Under the pieces are notes generated by a model. That model ran no database searches. It saw nothing but the letters and a program-made list of their open reading frames with translations, and was not told where the DNA came from. The position numbers and the translations under genes were made by a program. A stretch of 64,000 nt of DNA from Bathymodiolus brooksi (lineage: Eukaryota; Mollusca; Bivalvia; Mytilida; Modiolidae), in assembly GCA_963680875.1 (NCBI GenBank), contig OY804579.1, forward strand, positions 29,311,804 to 29,375,803, given 5' to 3'. Shown here piece by piece: positions 56,901 to 64,000 of this stretch. Positions within the stretch are counted from its first letter, which is position 1, and every line of letters starts with the position of its first letter.

Positions 56901-59900
56901 AGATTTGTCAGATTTACTGAATAGGAATACAGTACAGTCAAGTTAAAGACAATATTTTGATCCAAATATCTTTATAGAAATACTAAGGTTAACGAAAGAT
57001 AACTCTGTGTCAAATATCTATGTGTTTAACTTATGTCTTAGTCACAGTATATATGTGTTCGTTCTGAAAATTTTTGTTATCAATTATTCTATCCTGATAA
57101 AATTCAACATTCATAATTATGATCCTTTCTATACATTACTTCCATTTGACCATTTTTTTGTTCATGACAACATATTTTTCCCAGATCAACATTTATATAC
57201 ATATTGATGGTATGATATGTCGATCTTATGTTGTATTCTCTTGTGAATGTCATGTTTGATAATGACATTATACAATTATTGCCTGCACTTAAGGTGAACA
57301 TCATAATTGTTCACCCGAGGGGTGTTATTTTCCCGAGGGCTGAACAATTATGATGCTCACCGCAAGTGCAGGCAATAATTGTTTTATTATACCGAAACTC
57401 TATTTACAATAATGTTGGATGCAATAAACACTTATTTGTGTGTTTTTATCTTGTGTTTTCATAAACTTCATATTTGTGTTTTTAACCTCCGGTCAAGATT
57501 GTAATTCCGGAATGCACAAAATGATACATTTCCGGACAAACATGGAACATCACATTTGTCGACCGGTGAACAACAGTGATGTTTCCCTGGGGTACCAATT
57601 TTGTAAAAGCATCACTTTTATTTTATATATAATATATAATGTGAGGTATAATAATAAACACTTATTGCCTTCAATGGATGTAAACATCCAGAATTGTTAA
57701 CCTGAAGGGGGTTGTTTTCCCGAGGTAGATTTACTTATATTTTTGAAAAAGAACATTCATGAATGGTTCTTTGACATATACGCTGTTCAATTTTAGTATT
57801 TGATTTTACAAATACTTTTTTCTTGTTTCCCGATAGGCTTACTAGCATAGTGCATTCTAGCCAAGAGTGTGCTAGTTCTATAGTTTCTAGTGAAACAAAG
57901 TCTATTAAGAAATATTTAAGAAATATTTAAACAATATTTAAAAAACTGGTAGAACGTGGTGAAGTGTGTCACGGGTAACTGTAATCGGGCGGCTGTATCG
58001 AGAAACAGATACGATGTTGAAAAAACTGTTGATACTCATAAAATATTGATAAATGCAATAAAATTTTATGTTTGTCTTCAAGAAATATGATAGACAAAAC
58101 CATGTGTGAAGTTTTATGACGATGTATTTGTTTTTATCTTGGATAAGAATAATGGGCGTCTTGATTGAATGACCGATTTAATCCGCATGGTAAAAAGATG
58201 CACGTAAGCGAAATCTATGTTATATTTATTCATTTGTTTGATTCTGGAATATTGCTGATCATTGATTTAAACAAGAAAAAAACGGAAAAAGGGGGGGGGG
58301 GTGAATTTTATTTGTGAATTTTACAGTTAAATAAATGTTATGTTTCGACAGTTTAAAGAGAAAAATAAAAATTTGTTGCGACTAACGCTTAAATCAGCGT
58401 TAAAAATTGAACAAATATCAGTGGTTTGTAAATGAGATTTATTTCAAATAGAAAATCTGAATTTATTATTTATTAATTTATTATTAATGATACAATTGTA
58501 TATCCATTGGGAGGGGGAGGGGGGAGCTATGACTAAAATTTGAAATAAAAACACAGGACCGGACTTTAAGCAAAAATAATAATCCAGGATTAGTTTTTTA
58601 TTAAAAAAAATCCTGGACCACTGTGTCCATGAATTTTTTTTTTAAGTTAATAATATGAAATATTGACATCCACACTTGCCTTTTGGACCGCACATTTCTG
58701 TGTCTACACTTGTCTTTAAGTAATATAAATAATATTAAAATGATTTGACTAGACATTGAATTTGGCAGGACTAAGAGTTGACTTAAACTTTTATCATATA
58801 AAACGTGTTTTAAAAACTAATGAACTCTTTTGGAAATTCATTAGAAACAAAAATCATTTGACTATGCATCCCTACATCGATTAAAAATAAATTCTTTTAC
58901 ACTGGATTTCAACGACTGGAAGTTTTTAGTAATTTTAAGTGGAATTGGAAGGGAGTTCCAGTCCTTAATAGCATTATAATAAAAAGTTGTACTAGTCATC
59001 CCATTTACATTTGGCACCACAACATTATAATATACTACCCTTAGTAGTATATCAGCACGGTTCAAGTCATATTTGAGGTGGTGGTGCTACCGGAAGTGAC
59101 GGAAGTACAATGACCGGAAGTAATAGGACCGGAAGTGACGTCACAGAAATATGTTCTTCGCATGCCCGGATTTTTCCAGTACTTTTTTCGGTTTCCCGCG
59201 CTTTTTTCTTACTATAATAGTAGTACAAAATGTTTTTGAAAAAAAAACGGAAAATGTTCTGCGCATGCCCGGATTTTTTCCCGTACTTTTTCTCGTACTT
59301 TTTCCCATACTTTTTTCCGATTTCCCTCGCTTTTTTCTTACAATAGTTGTAGTACAAGTAGTACAAGTAGAAGTACAAGTACAGTGGTACAAGTAGCATG
59401 GCTACCGGAAGTAACCGAGGGGGGTCCCTTGGGGTGACGTCATCAGCCGTAGGGCTTCCCTTGGACTTTTCCTATACAAGACCTTGAGGGTGCTCTCTAG
59501 GACGTCCGCGTCTATCGTTTTCTAGCCCTTTCACTGGTTATCTGCCCTTTTCCCCGCCATTTTTCATGGGGAGAACCTTCAATACTTACATTTCTTACAA
59601 AAGTTTGTTGTTTTCGGATATGTTGTGTAGTACTCCAAGTAGTCTATCACAGCCATACACACATGATCATGTAATTAGAGACATACACCCATGATAATGT
59701 ATCTAGAGACATACACCCAAGATCATGTATCTAGAGACATACACACATGATCATGTATCTATAGACATACACCCGGGATCATGTATCTAGAGACATACAC
59801 CTATGATCAGGTATCTAGAGACATACACACATGATCATGTATCTAGAGACATGATCAAAGTCAAACTGTTCGTTTTTTGCTATATTTTTTCGTGAACTTT

Positions 59901-62900
59901 CTATCTATAGAGACCTTTCTTGATTCCTTCCTCTAATTTTCGTGTTTATTCAACATCTTAATCATTATTTTGTTGACTTGTATTATTACAAGCAAAACAA
60001 ATCACTGATATTACAAATAACCTACATTAAGTGAAAATATCTTACAGCAACTGAACTAATAAATAACAGTGTACACTTCTTCATTAATAAAAAGTGTATT
60101 TTCATATAGTTTTAAGTATCGTGACGCAAATATCGTGATATAGATCTTATTGTGAGAAATTGGTATCGTTACACCCCTATTACTCATATGGTTGTTACTA
60201 TCAGCAAATTGATTAGAAAGATATTTCATTTTTTCCTGCACTGGTTCTATTTGAGCAATCAATTTGCATTGACTGGATATATTCTTTTATTATTATATAC
60301 GGTCACTGAACACACATAGTCTGTATGGCAAGTTTAGATAACCCTCAGTTTTAACAACTAGTCACAAGAAACAAGCAATCATTTTAGCTTTTATTATTAA
60401 CAAAGCTGAGCGGTAGAACAATTACATGCCCTTTAATATATGTTTAGATCGTAATGACATACAAAATGCTGGTGTGCAATACATAATAGACTCAGTGATA
60501 GAAGAATTACTAAAAGATCCAATGAAGAGATTTATTTACGTGGAGATAGCATTTTTTGCACGTTGGTGGAGAGAGCAGAATGAGGTTACACAGACCACTG
60601 TTAGAACATTGGTTAACCAGGGTTGGTATATATATTATTTAGTCTTTAAAGCCATGGCTACTATAAAGAGAGGGTTATGGATATGTGGTTTAACGCCACT
60701 ATCAATAGTATTTGAGTTATATTGTGGCGGTCAGTTTTATTGGTGGAGGAAACCGGAGTACCCGGAGAAAACCACCGACCTTCCGCAAGTCACTGACCAT
60801 CTTTATCACATAATGTTGTATCGAGTACACCTCGCCATGAGCAAGATTGGAACTACAAACAGAAGTTGACATTAATCATCATGTTTATCAAACAGAGTGC
60901 CAAACTGTTTAATATGGCTAATATATCTGTTATTGTCTAGACCTTGCTATATGTGTTTACCGTGTTCGCCCCGAGTGTGGTAGATCCTGGGTTCGAATCC
61001 CGATAGAGTAAAATCAAAGACTATAAAGTTGCCATTTTTTGCTTCTCCGCTAAGCATGCAGCATTAAGGAGGAAGAGTAAAGACAGATGGCTCAGAATCG
61101 GGATAATGTGTCCGAGTGGGGCGATATGTGTACCCGCGGACTGTAATCAGTGAACTAGCACTATTTAAAAAATCCAGCTCAGCGTGTTGGTCTAGTACAA
61201 AGAGGACCTCATCGTCATCTCATTAAAAAATTAACTTGTTCTCGCCATGGTATAGCTGAAAGATTGTTAAACACAAATCACTCACTCCAAAGGTGTAATC
61301 AGAAGCTGTAAATCGAAAGATAATACAATACAATGGCCAAAAACATAGAAAGCAAAAGATAGAGCCACACGAACCCCACTAAGAACTGGGGGTGAACTAA
61401 GGTGCTTAGAAAGTGTATTCTGCTCCTGTTCCAACATTGGCACTGGTAGTGTTACTCTTATGACAATCTTCATCACACTATGCATAATTCACCAATAATA
61501 TTTCCAATAATTTGTTTTCACAGGTCGCCTCGAGTTCATCTTGGGTGGATGGTGTATGAATGATGAAGCCTCAACACATTACAATGCTATCATAGACCAA
61601 CATACTCTAGGATTACGGTTCTTGATGAAGAATTTTGGTGAATGTGGACGTCCACGTGTAGCTTGGCAGATTGATCCATTTGGACATTCTAGGGAGCAGG
61701 CTTCGTTGTTTGCACAGGTACCATTGAGTTAAACGTGTAAAACTTATTATTGTATGAAATCGTCTAACTAAGTCTAAGATCACTATTAGCTCTATGTAAA
61801 TGTCATGAGTTTCTGCCATCGTCAATCGTATGTCTTTCTTTGTCCACTGTAAAGTTATTATAAATATAACATCAATATGGTATATACTAGTGAGCCATTT
61901 GTCAAAACATTTTGGTGAAATGATCCTCTCAGAATATGTACGATAAATCCATCAACTAATCTGTATTGCCTACGTTCATTAAGCATTTTCGTTTCTTTTT
62001 AGAATTTCATCGCGGCCACAACTGCAGGGTATGATGATATAGATATAAAGGGGAAAGGGTGTGAAAAAAAAATTCTAAGACACTAAAACTAAACCCAAAC
62101 TGAATGAATTGTTATTGGTTCGTTTTTGACAAAGTGTATTGTTGTCTTTAAAAACCAAGTCTAGAGTGGTCATGGCTTCAGAACATAGAACCCTATGATG
62201 AAATGGTTCCAAAAATCTCACATCATTTACACATGAATTTTAGAACCCATTTCATTATAAACAAATAATTTTTGAAATATTTTACATTTGGTATTAAGTA
62301 AAAAGATAACTTATTGGGTATATCTTAAAATTTTGCCAAAAGGACAGTTAGCAGCTTGTACTTTTTTATAATTTATTATTTTATTTTCTACTTTCACATT
62401 ACACATATTACATTACAGATATATTTAGCAGATATTACCCATCAACACCAAAAAATATTGCCACACAGTGTACACTCAAATACACTATTTGCCTGGGCCA
62501 CCATCACTGTCAGTTTAAATATTTAACTAATAAAAAATAGATCATTCTCAAAAGGTCTAGTTTTCGAAATAGAAATTACACACTTCACAAACTTAAAATA
62601 GACTTTCAGTAAACCAAATACCTCATAAACCCAAAGGTGGTCTCCATCAACAACTGAACTATATTTATAACATACAATACAATACAATACAATACAATTC
62701 AACAATAATTATTTTGGATGCACTTTCCCACTGTCCATATGTGTGGTGCATCCATTTAAAATCCGTCTAGAACAGTATACACTTTGAGCCACTTCCTCTA
62801 TATCAATACTATCATAGCATCTTCCCATCTCCCCAGAATTCTTTCTCCAATTGCAGGGGTCTGATAGAAAGAGGCAGTCTGAATACCAACCCCCCATACG

Positions 62901-63606
62901 TGCGTTTTCATATATTTATTATACCTGATACATATGTTTTTTGTCCAGAAAATCTACAAATCTATAATACTTAATGAGAGCAATGAATAGATTAATAGAG
63001 CAATCAAGCATGTCCGATCCAAGTATGATATGATGTGGCGAAATAGGAATTTCTACATCACACTTGTTTTTCAACATTTCCGCCACCTCCAACCATAGAC
63101 CCCTGACAACATTACACTCACAGAATAGGTGCAAAACCGTCTCCCCTGTTTCATTAGCAGCTTGTACTTGATATTATTTGTTATTTGTGGCAAAATAAAA
63201 ATTCTTGGAAAATGCAAGAATATGTGAACCTTATTTTGTTGCATTATTAGACGAATATTCTGATGACTTCAACAAGATGATTTTAAAAATATATATCTGA
63301 GAAAATACTTTGCTGTAATTGCATTCAAAAAATAACTTGTCGTAATGATAGCAGACACTCTAATAAAATTGGCATTTACATAAATTGATTCATGGAGTGT
63401 TATATTATGTTGGTATACTTATTATAAATTGACTGATGGAGTGTTATATTATGTTGGTATACTGATGTGATAGATCTGTTTATATTTGGTATTGTAGATG
63501 GGATATGATGCTTTGTTCTTTGGACGATTGGATTACCAAGATAAGAATAAAAGATTGAACGATTCCAATATGGAGTTTGTCTGGAAAGGAAGTCCAAATA
63601 ACTTGG
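50857..63606 (+). CDS. MAN2B1: Lysosomal alpha-mannosidase (GH38), exons 1-5, incomplete at 3' end
   Basis: Hydrolyses terminal alpha-mannose from glycoprotein glycans in the lysosome. Exons: 50857-50955, 51811-51913, 60448-60621, 61524-61717, 63498-63606. All introns are GT-AG and the phases join without a break (679 nt, 226 codons plus one base). Residues 1-21 form a signal peptide. The zinc site HTHDDVGW is in exon 2, [10 protein letters not shown] and [13 protein letters not shown] in exon 3, [13 protein letters not shown] and the nucleophile motif [12 protein letters not shown] in exon 4, and [12 protein letters not shown] in exon 5. About a quarter of a roughly 1000-residue family member is present; the rest lies beyond the right edge. 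All catalytic residues expected in this part are intact. Intron 2 (8.5 kb) is filled with transposable elements, mostly antisense or inverted. Confidence 0.96.
51161..51320. mobile_element. Palindromic MITE in intron 1
   Basis: Arms 51167-51229 and 51245-51308 are near-perfect inverted copies (left: ACACTTATTGACTGGT and GGGTAATAGCAAGTTTG) around a 15-nt loop. The right outer end, GTGTTTTATTGTACC, resembles that of the hairpin at 57265-57395, so both belong to one family. It would form a stem of about 63 bp as RNA or DNA. Confidence 0.8.
51811..51913 (+). CDS. MAN2B1: MAN2B1 exon 2 (zinc-binding motif)
   Basis: The acceptor is TGACTTTCAG. It encodes [20 protein letters not shown] then YYYG; the His and first Asp of HTHDD are zinc ligands in GH38 enzymes. 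It ends with one base of a split Asp codon and donor GTAACT. Confidence 0.95.
51970..52445. repeat. SINE fragments in intron 2
   Basis: 51973-52025 is a family 1 tail on minus (GTTTAACGCCACTTTC). 52130-52445 is a family 2 copy on plus with GCTTCTCCGCTAAGC, CAGCATTAAGGAG and a tail with CTCGCCATGATATAGCTGAA. Both are degraded and non-coding. Confidence 0.65.
53576..54866 (-). pseudogene. Penelope-like reverse transcriptase (broken)
   Basis: Minus-strand motifs in order: [17 protein letters not shown] near 54750-54700 (RT finger region), [10 protein letters not shown] near 54390-54360 (first catalytic Asp), [20 protein letters not shown] near 54140-54080, [10 protein letters not shown] near 54000-53970 (catalytic DD), and the thumb with [15 protein letters not shown] and [11 protein letters not shown] near 53755-53640. 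Frame changes lie near 54870, 54600, 54300 and 53800, so no complete protein can be made. The [12 protein letters not shown] and YIDD motifs are diagnostic of Penelope-like RTs. Confidence 0.87.
54867..56120 (-). pseudogene. Penelope-like GIY-YIG endonuclease region
   Basis: A 397-codon frame from ATG 56060, with the open frame extending to about 56130. A Cys-rich start (CKTC and upstream Cys) is followed by [12 protein letters not shown] and a GIY-YIG core [20 protein letters not shown], then [29 protein letters not shown] completes the nuclease. The rest (about 230 residues, with [10 protein letters not shown] and [10 protein letters not shown]) links to the RT. The endonuclease would nick target DNA. 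The start codon is uncertain because conserved Cys residues lie before the first ATG. The frame ends at 54867 and RT continues in another. Confidence 0.85.
56281..56529. other. Intron 2 sequence, no feature seen
   Basis: No gene or clear repeat is recognised between the Penelope-like 5' end and the next SINE. Confidence 0.4.
56530..56770 (+). repeat. SINE family 1 copy (plus)
   Basis: Starts with a tRNA-like head (GTGGCTATCACCACTAAAGC, weak box B GAGATCGAATTCC) and ends with GAAATATTGTTGAAAGTGGC, a tail common in molluscan SINEs. It is in the opposite orientation to the copies at 49665 and 60676. Confidence 0.7.
56771..57264. other. Intron 2 sequence, no feature seen
   Basis: AT-rich. Short open frames on either strand carry no recognisable motif. 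Confidence 0.4.
57265..57395. mobile_element. Palindromic MITE in intron 2
   Basis: Arms 57272-57317 and 57334-57382 are inverted copies (left: ACAATTATTGCCTGCACTTA and ATCATAATTGTTCACC) with a short GC-rich centre containing two CCCGAGG copies. The right outer end is TGTTTTATTATACC. Confidence 0.8.
57643..57730. mobile_element. Partial copy of the palindromic MITE
   Basis: Begins GGTATAATAATAAACACTTA, the same type of end as the hairpins at 51161 and 57265, and contains TTTTCCCGAGG. The second arm is not recognisable. Confidence 0.5.
57950..58713 (+). mobile_element. Internally deleted Penelope-like derivative, inverted relative to the main copy
   Basis: 57950-58065 is the reverse complement of the 5' end of the main element (56131-56275); both include CAACAGTTTTTTCAAC or its complement. 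58078-58713 is the reverse complement of its 3' end (52466-53175), including AACAAATATCAGTGGTTTGT and CACAGAAATGTGC or their complements. The coding part is absent. The join is at about 58066-58078. It is non-coding and non-autonomous. Confidence 0.82.
58862..59065 (-). pseudogene. LINE RT C-terminus fragment
   Basis: A frame of about 67 codons ends with [20 protein letters not shown] followed by [13 protein letters not shown]. The WN-x-LP motif followed by a basic amphipathic segment is characteristic of the C-termini of CR1/jockey-type ORF2 proteins (compare DWNNLSPEI in the LINE at 41630). Only this end is present. Confidence 0.5.
59070..59620 (+). repeat. Third copy of the promoter-like module in intron 2
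   Basis: Related to the left TIR plus inner parts of 11728-16862. It contains four or five CCGGAAGT cores (59090-59135 and 59404), GCGCATGCCCGG twice or nearly so (59158 and 59261), CRE palindromes at 59136-59143 and 59435-59442, GGACGTCCGCGTC near 59499, and CTGGTTATCTGCCC near 59533. The terminal AGTAGTA end is not seen, so it is a partial or older copy. Confidence 0.75.
59641..59860. repeat. 28-bp minisatellite
   Basis: About seven tandem copies of AGACATACACCCATGATCAT followed by GTATCTAG. It directly follows the promoter-like module. Confidence 0.93.
59861..60447. other. End of intron 2
   Basis: No gene or clear repeat. It ends with the acceptor TTTAATATATGTTTAG at 60447. Confidence 0.6.
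60448..60621 (+). CDS. MAN2B1: MAN2B1 exon 3
   Basis: Encodes [20 protein letters not shown] and [18 protein letters not shown], strongly conserved in GH38 lysosomal mannosidases. It completes a split Asp codon from exon 2 and ends in a split Gly codon. The donor GTTGGT is weak apart from the GT. Confidence 0.95.
60676..60866 (-). repeat. SINE family 1 copy (minus)
   Basis: Its complement reads as the same body as at 56530-56770, including GGTCGGTGGTTTTCTCCGGG. An apparent read-through of exon 3 into this SINE makes the open frame from 60426 look longer than the exon. Confidence 0.7.
60935..61290 (+). repeat. tRNA-derived SINE family 2 (plus)
   Basis: A perfect box B, GGTTCGAATCC, at 60990-61000 marks the tRNA-like head. 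The body contains GCTTCTCCGCTAAGCATGCA and GCGTGTTGGTCTAG, and the tail has CTCGCCATGGTATAGCTGAA. It is the best-preserved copy of three in the window. Confidence 0.8.
61524..61717 (+). CDS. MAN2B1: MAN2B1 exon 4 (catalytic nucleophile)
   Basis: Encodes [39 protein letters not shown] and [16 protein letters not shown]. The Asp in IDPFGHS is the nucleophile and a zinc ligand of the family. The acceptor is TTTTCACAG and the donor GTACCA; the exon ends at a codon boundary. Confidence 0.96.
61718..62289. other. Intron 4, first part
   Basis: No gene or clear repeat is seen. Confidence 0.5.
62364..63153 (-). mobile_element. 5'-truncated L1/Tx1-like LINE with 16-bp target duplication
   Basis: On the minus strand the start encodes [17 protein letters not shown], the Cys/His cluster at the end of L1/Tx1-type ORF2, followed by [13 protein letters not shown] (63134-62919) and a degraded end. 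A (TTGTA)n-like repeat at 62667-62701 and an A-rich end lie at the 3' side. TTAGCAGCTTGTACTT flanks it at 62348-62363 and 63154-63169, which is a target duplication. It is non-functional. Confidence 0.75.
63170..63385 (-). repeat. Unnamed interspersed repeat, copy 2 (inverted), continuing at 62290-62347
   Basis: Reverse complement of 49918-50195. The two parts of this copy are separated by the LINE insertion with its 16-bp duplication, so the repeat is older than the LINE. Confidence 0.65.
63386..63475. repeat. Short tandem duplication in intron 4
   Basis: Two copies of a unit of about 44 bp containing GGAGTGTTATATTATGTTGG, just before exon 5. Confidence 0.8.
63498..63606 (+). CDS. MAN2B1: MAN2B1 exon 5
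   Basis: Encodes [18 protein letters not shown] and [13 protein letters not shown]. The acceptor is TTGGTATTGTAG. It ends with one base of a split codon before donor GTAATA. The next exon is outside the window. Confidence 0.93.
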
Positions 63607-64000
63607 GTAATATTAACGTCTTATTAACTGGTCGTTTAGGTTTAGGTATGAAATAAATATGGATCTGAAATCCAAGATGGCCTAGTGGGGGCAATAGTTT
63701 AAAACCGTGGAGCCATTTGATATCAAAATTAGCTGGAATGTTCCTTGAGATGTACTCTGCAAAATGTTTGCTGTTTGTGTTGATTGGAAATTCATACTGA
63801 TCGTCAGTTTAACATAGGGCCTTATGTGACACAATTCTTTTTTAATCAACTAGACTTTGAACATAAGCTGTGCATGAATAATCAGGTGAGCGATGCATGC
63901 TCAAGTGAGACCCTAGTTATTTTTATCATTAGTCAGCTTTGGTATCTATATATTAATACATCTTTAACATTATTGTGTTAACAACTTGAAAGTTTGTAAG
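63607..64000. other. Start of intron 5
   Basis: No gene. 63618-63638 (GTCTTATTAACTGGTCGTTT) resembles the core of the 67-bp satellite; the rest is AT-rich. Confidence 0.4.

Noticed and set aside
57950..58060. Hammerhead ribozyme at the Penelope-like 5' end
   Set aside because: There is a short hairpin (GTATC with loop GAGAAACA and GATAC), but the CTGANGA core and the three-stem arrangement are not present by eye.
59067..59399. Lys/Tyr-rich frames ([12 protein letters not shown] type) in the third promoter-like module
   Set aside because: They arise from short repeats of GTACTTTTTC on the opposite strand. No conserved domain is present.
60426..60869. 147-codon frame as a stand-alone gene
   Set aside because: The first part is mannosidase exon 3. 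The rest reads through the donor into an intron and a SINE.

Overview
This is animal nuclear DNA, most likely from a mollusc and probably a bivalve. The evidence is a spliced lysosomal alpha-mannosidase gene, CR1-like LINE fragments, a 2A-like motif in a LINE ORF2, tRNA-derived SINEs with a tail like those common in molluscs (about GTGGCGTTAAACACC), Ty3/gypsy elements with tRNA-Leu primer sites and a Penelope-like element. There is no operon structure. The window is three quarters repeats; the only host gene supported is the 5' half of the mannosidase gene at the right.

Left and centre (1-49012). A 67-bp satellite (1-1567, about 23 copies, continuing off the left edge) abuts a 54-bp satellite with 51-bp variants. 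The second satellite occupies 1568-11727, 16863-21249 and 42362-49012, about 21 kb in all. These three blocks look like one array split by insertions. Insertion A (11728-16862) has long terminal inverted repeats (TIRs), a 6-bp target duplication and no transposase. Its CpG-rich TIRs hold arrays of ETS-, NRF1- and E-box-like sites, and its AT-rich interior holds full CRE palindromes. Insertion B is a 5'-truncated CR1-like LINE (21250-42361) that was itself invaded three times: by Ty3/gypsy element 1 (22035-28833, minus strand), Ty3/gypsy element 2 (29531-38497, plus strand), and a Harbinger-like MITE (39976-40268) inside the reverse transcriptase. Both gypsy elements have equal-length LTR pairs differing by about 1.2-1.3 percent, yet both pol regions carry stops and frameshifts.

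Gypsy element 2 has two unusual features: an ORF with two predicted transmembrane segments between the primer site and the recognisable gag, and two C2H2 zinc fingers plus an acidic tail after the integrase. The LINE ORF2 begins with a hydrophobic stretch and a D-x-E-x-N-P-G-P motif, the 2A ribosome-skipping signature.

Right (49013-64000). Exons 1-5 of a GH38 lysosomal alpha-mannosidase (MAN2B1 type) lie at 50857-50955, 51811-51913, 60448-60621, 61524-61717 and 63498-63606; the gene continues past the right edge. All splice phases agree, and the zinc-binding HTHDD motif and the IDPFGHS nucleophile motif are present. Intron 2 (8.5 kb) contains a degraded Penelope-like retroelement in antisense with permuted order (GIY-YIG before RT), an inverted internally deleted derivative of it, palindromic MITEs, SINEs, a LINE C-terminus fragment and a third copy of the promoter-like module of insertion A. 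Intron 4 holds a truncated L1/Tx1-like LINE with a 16-bp target duplication that splits an older repeat.
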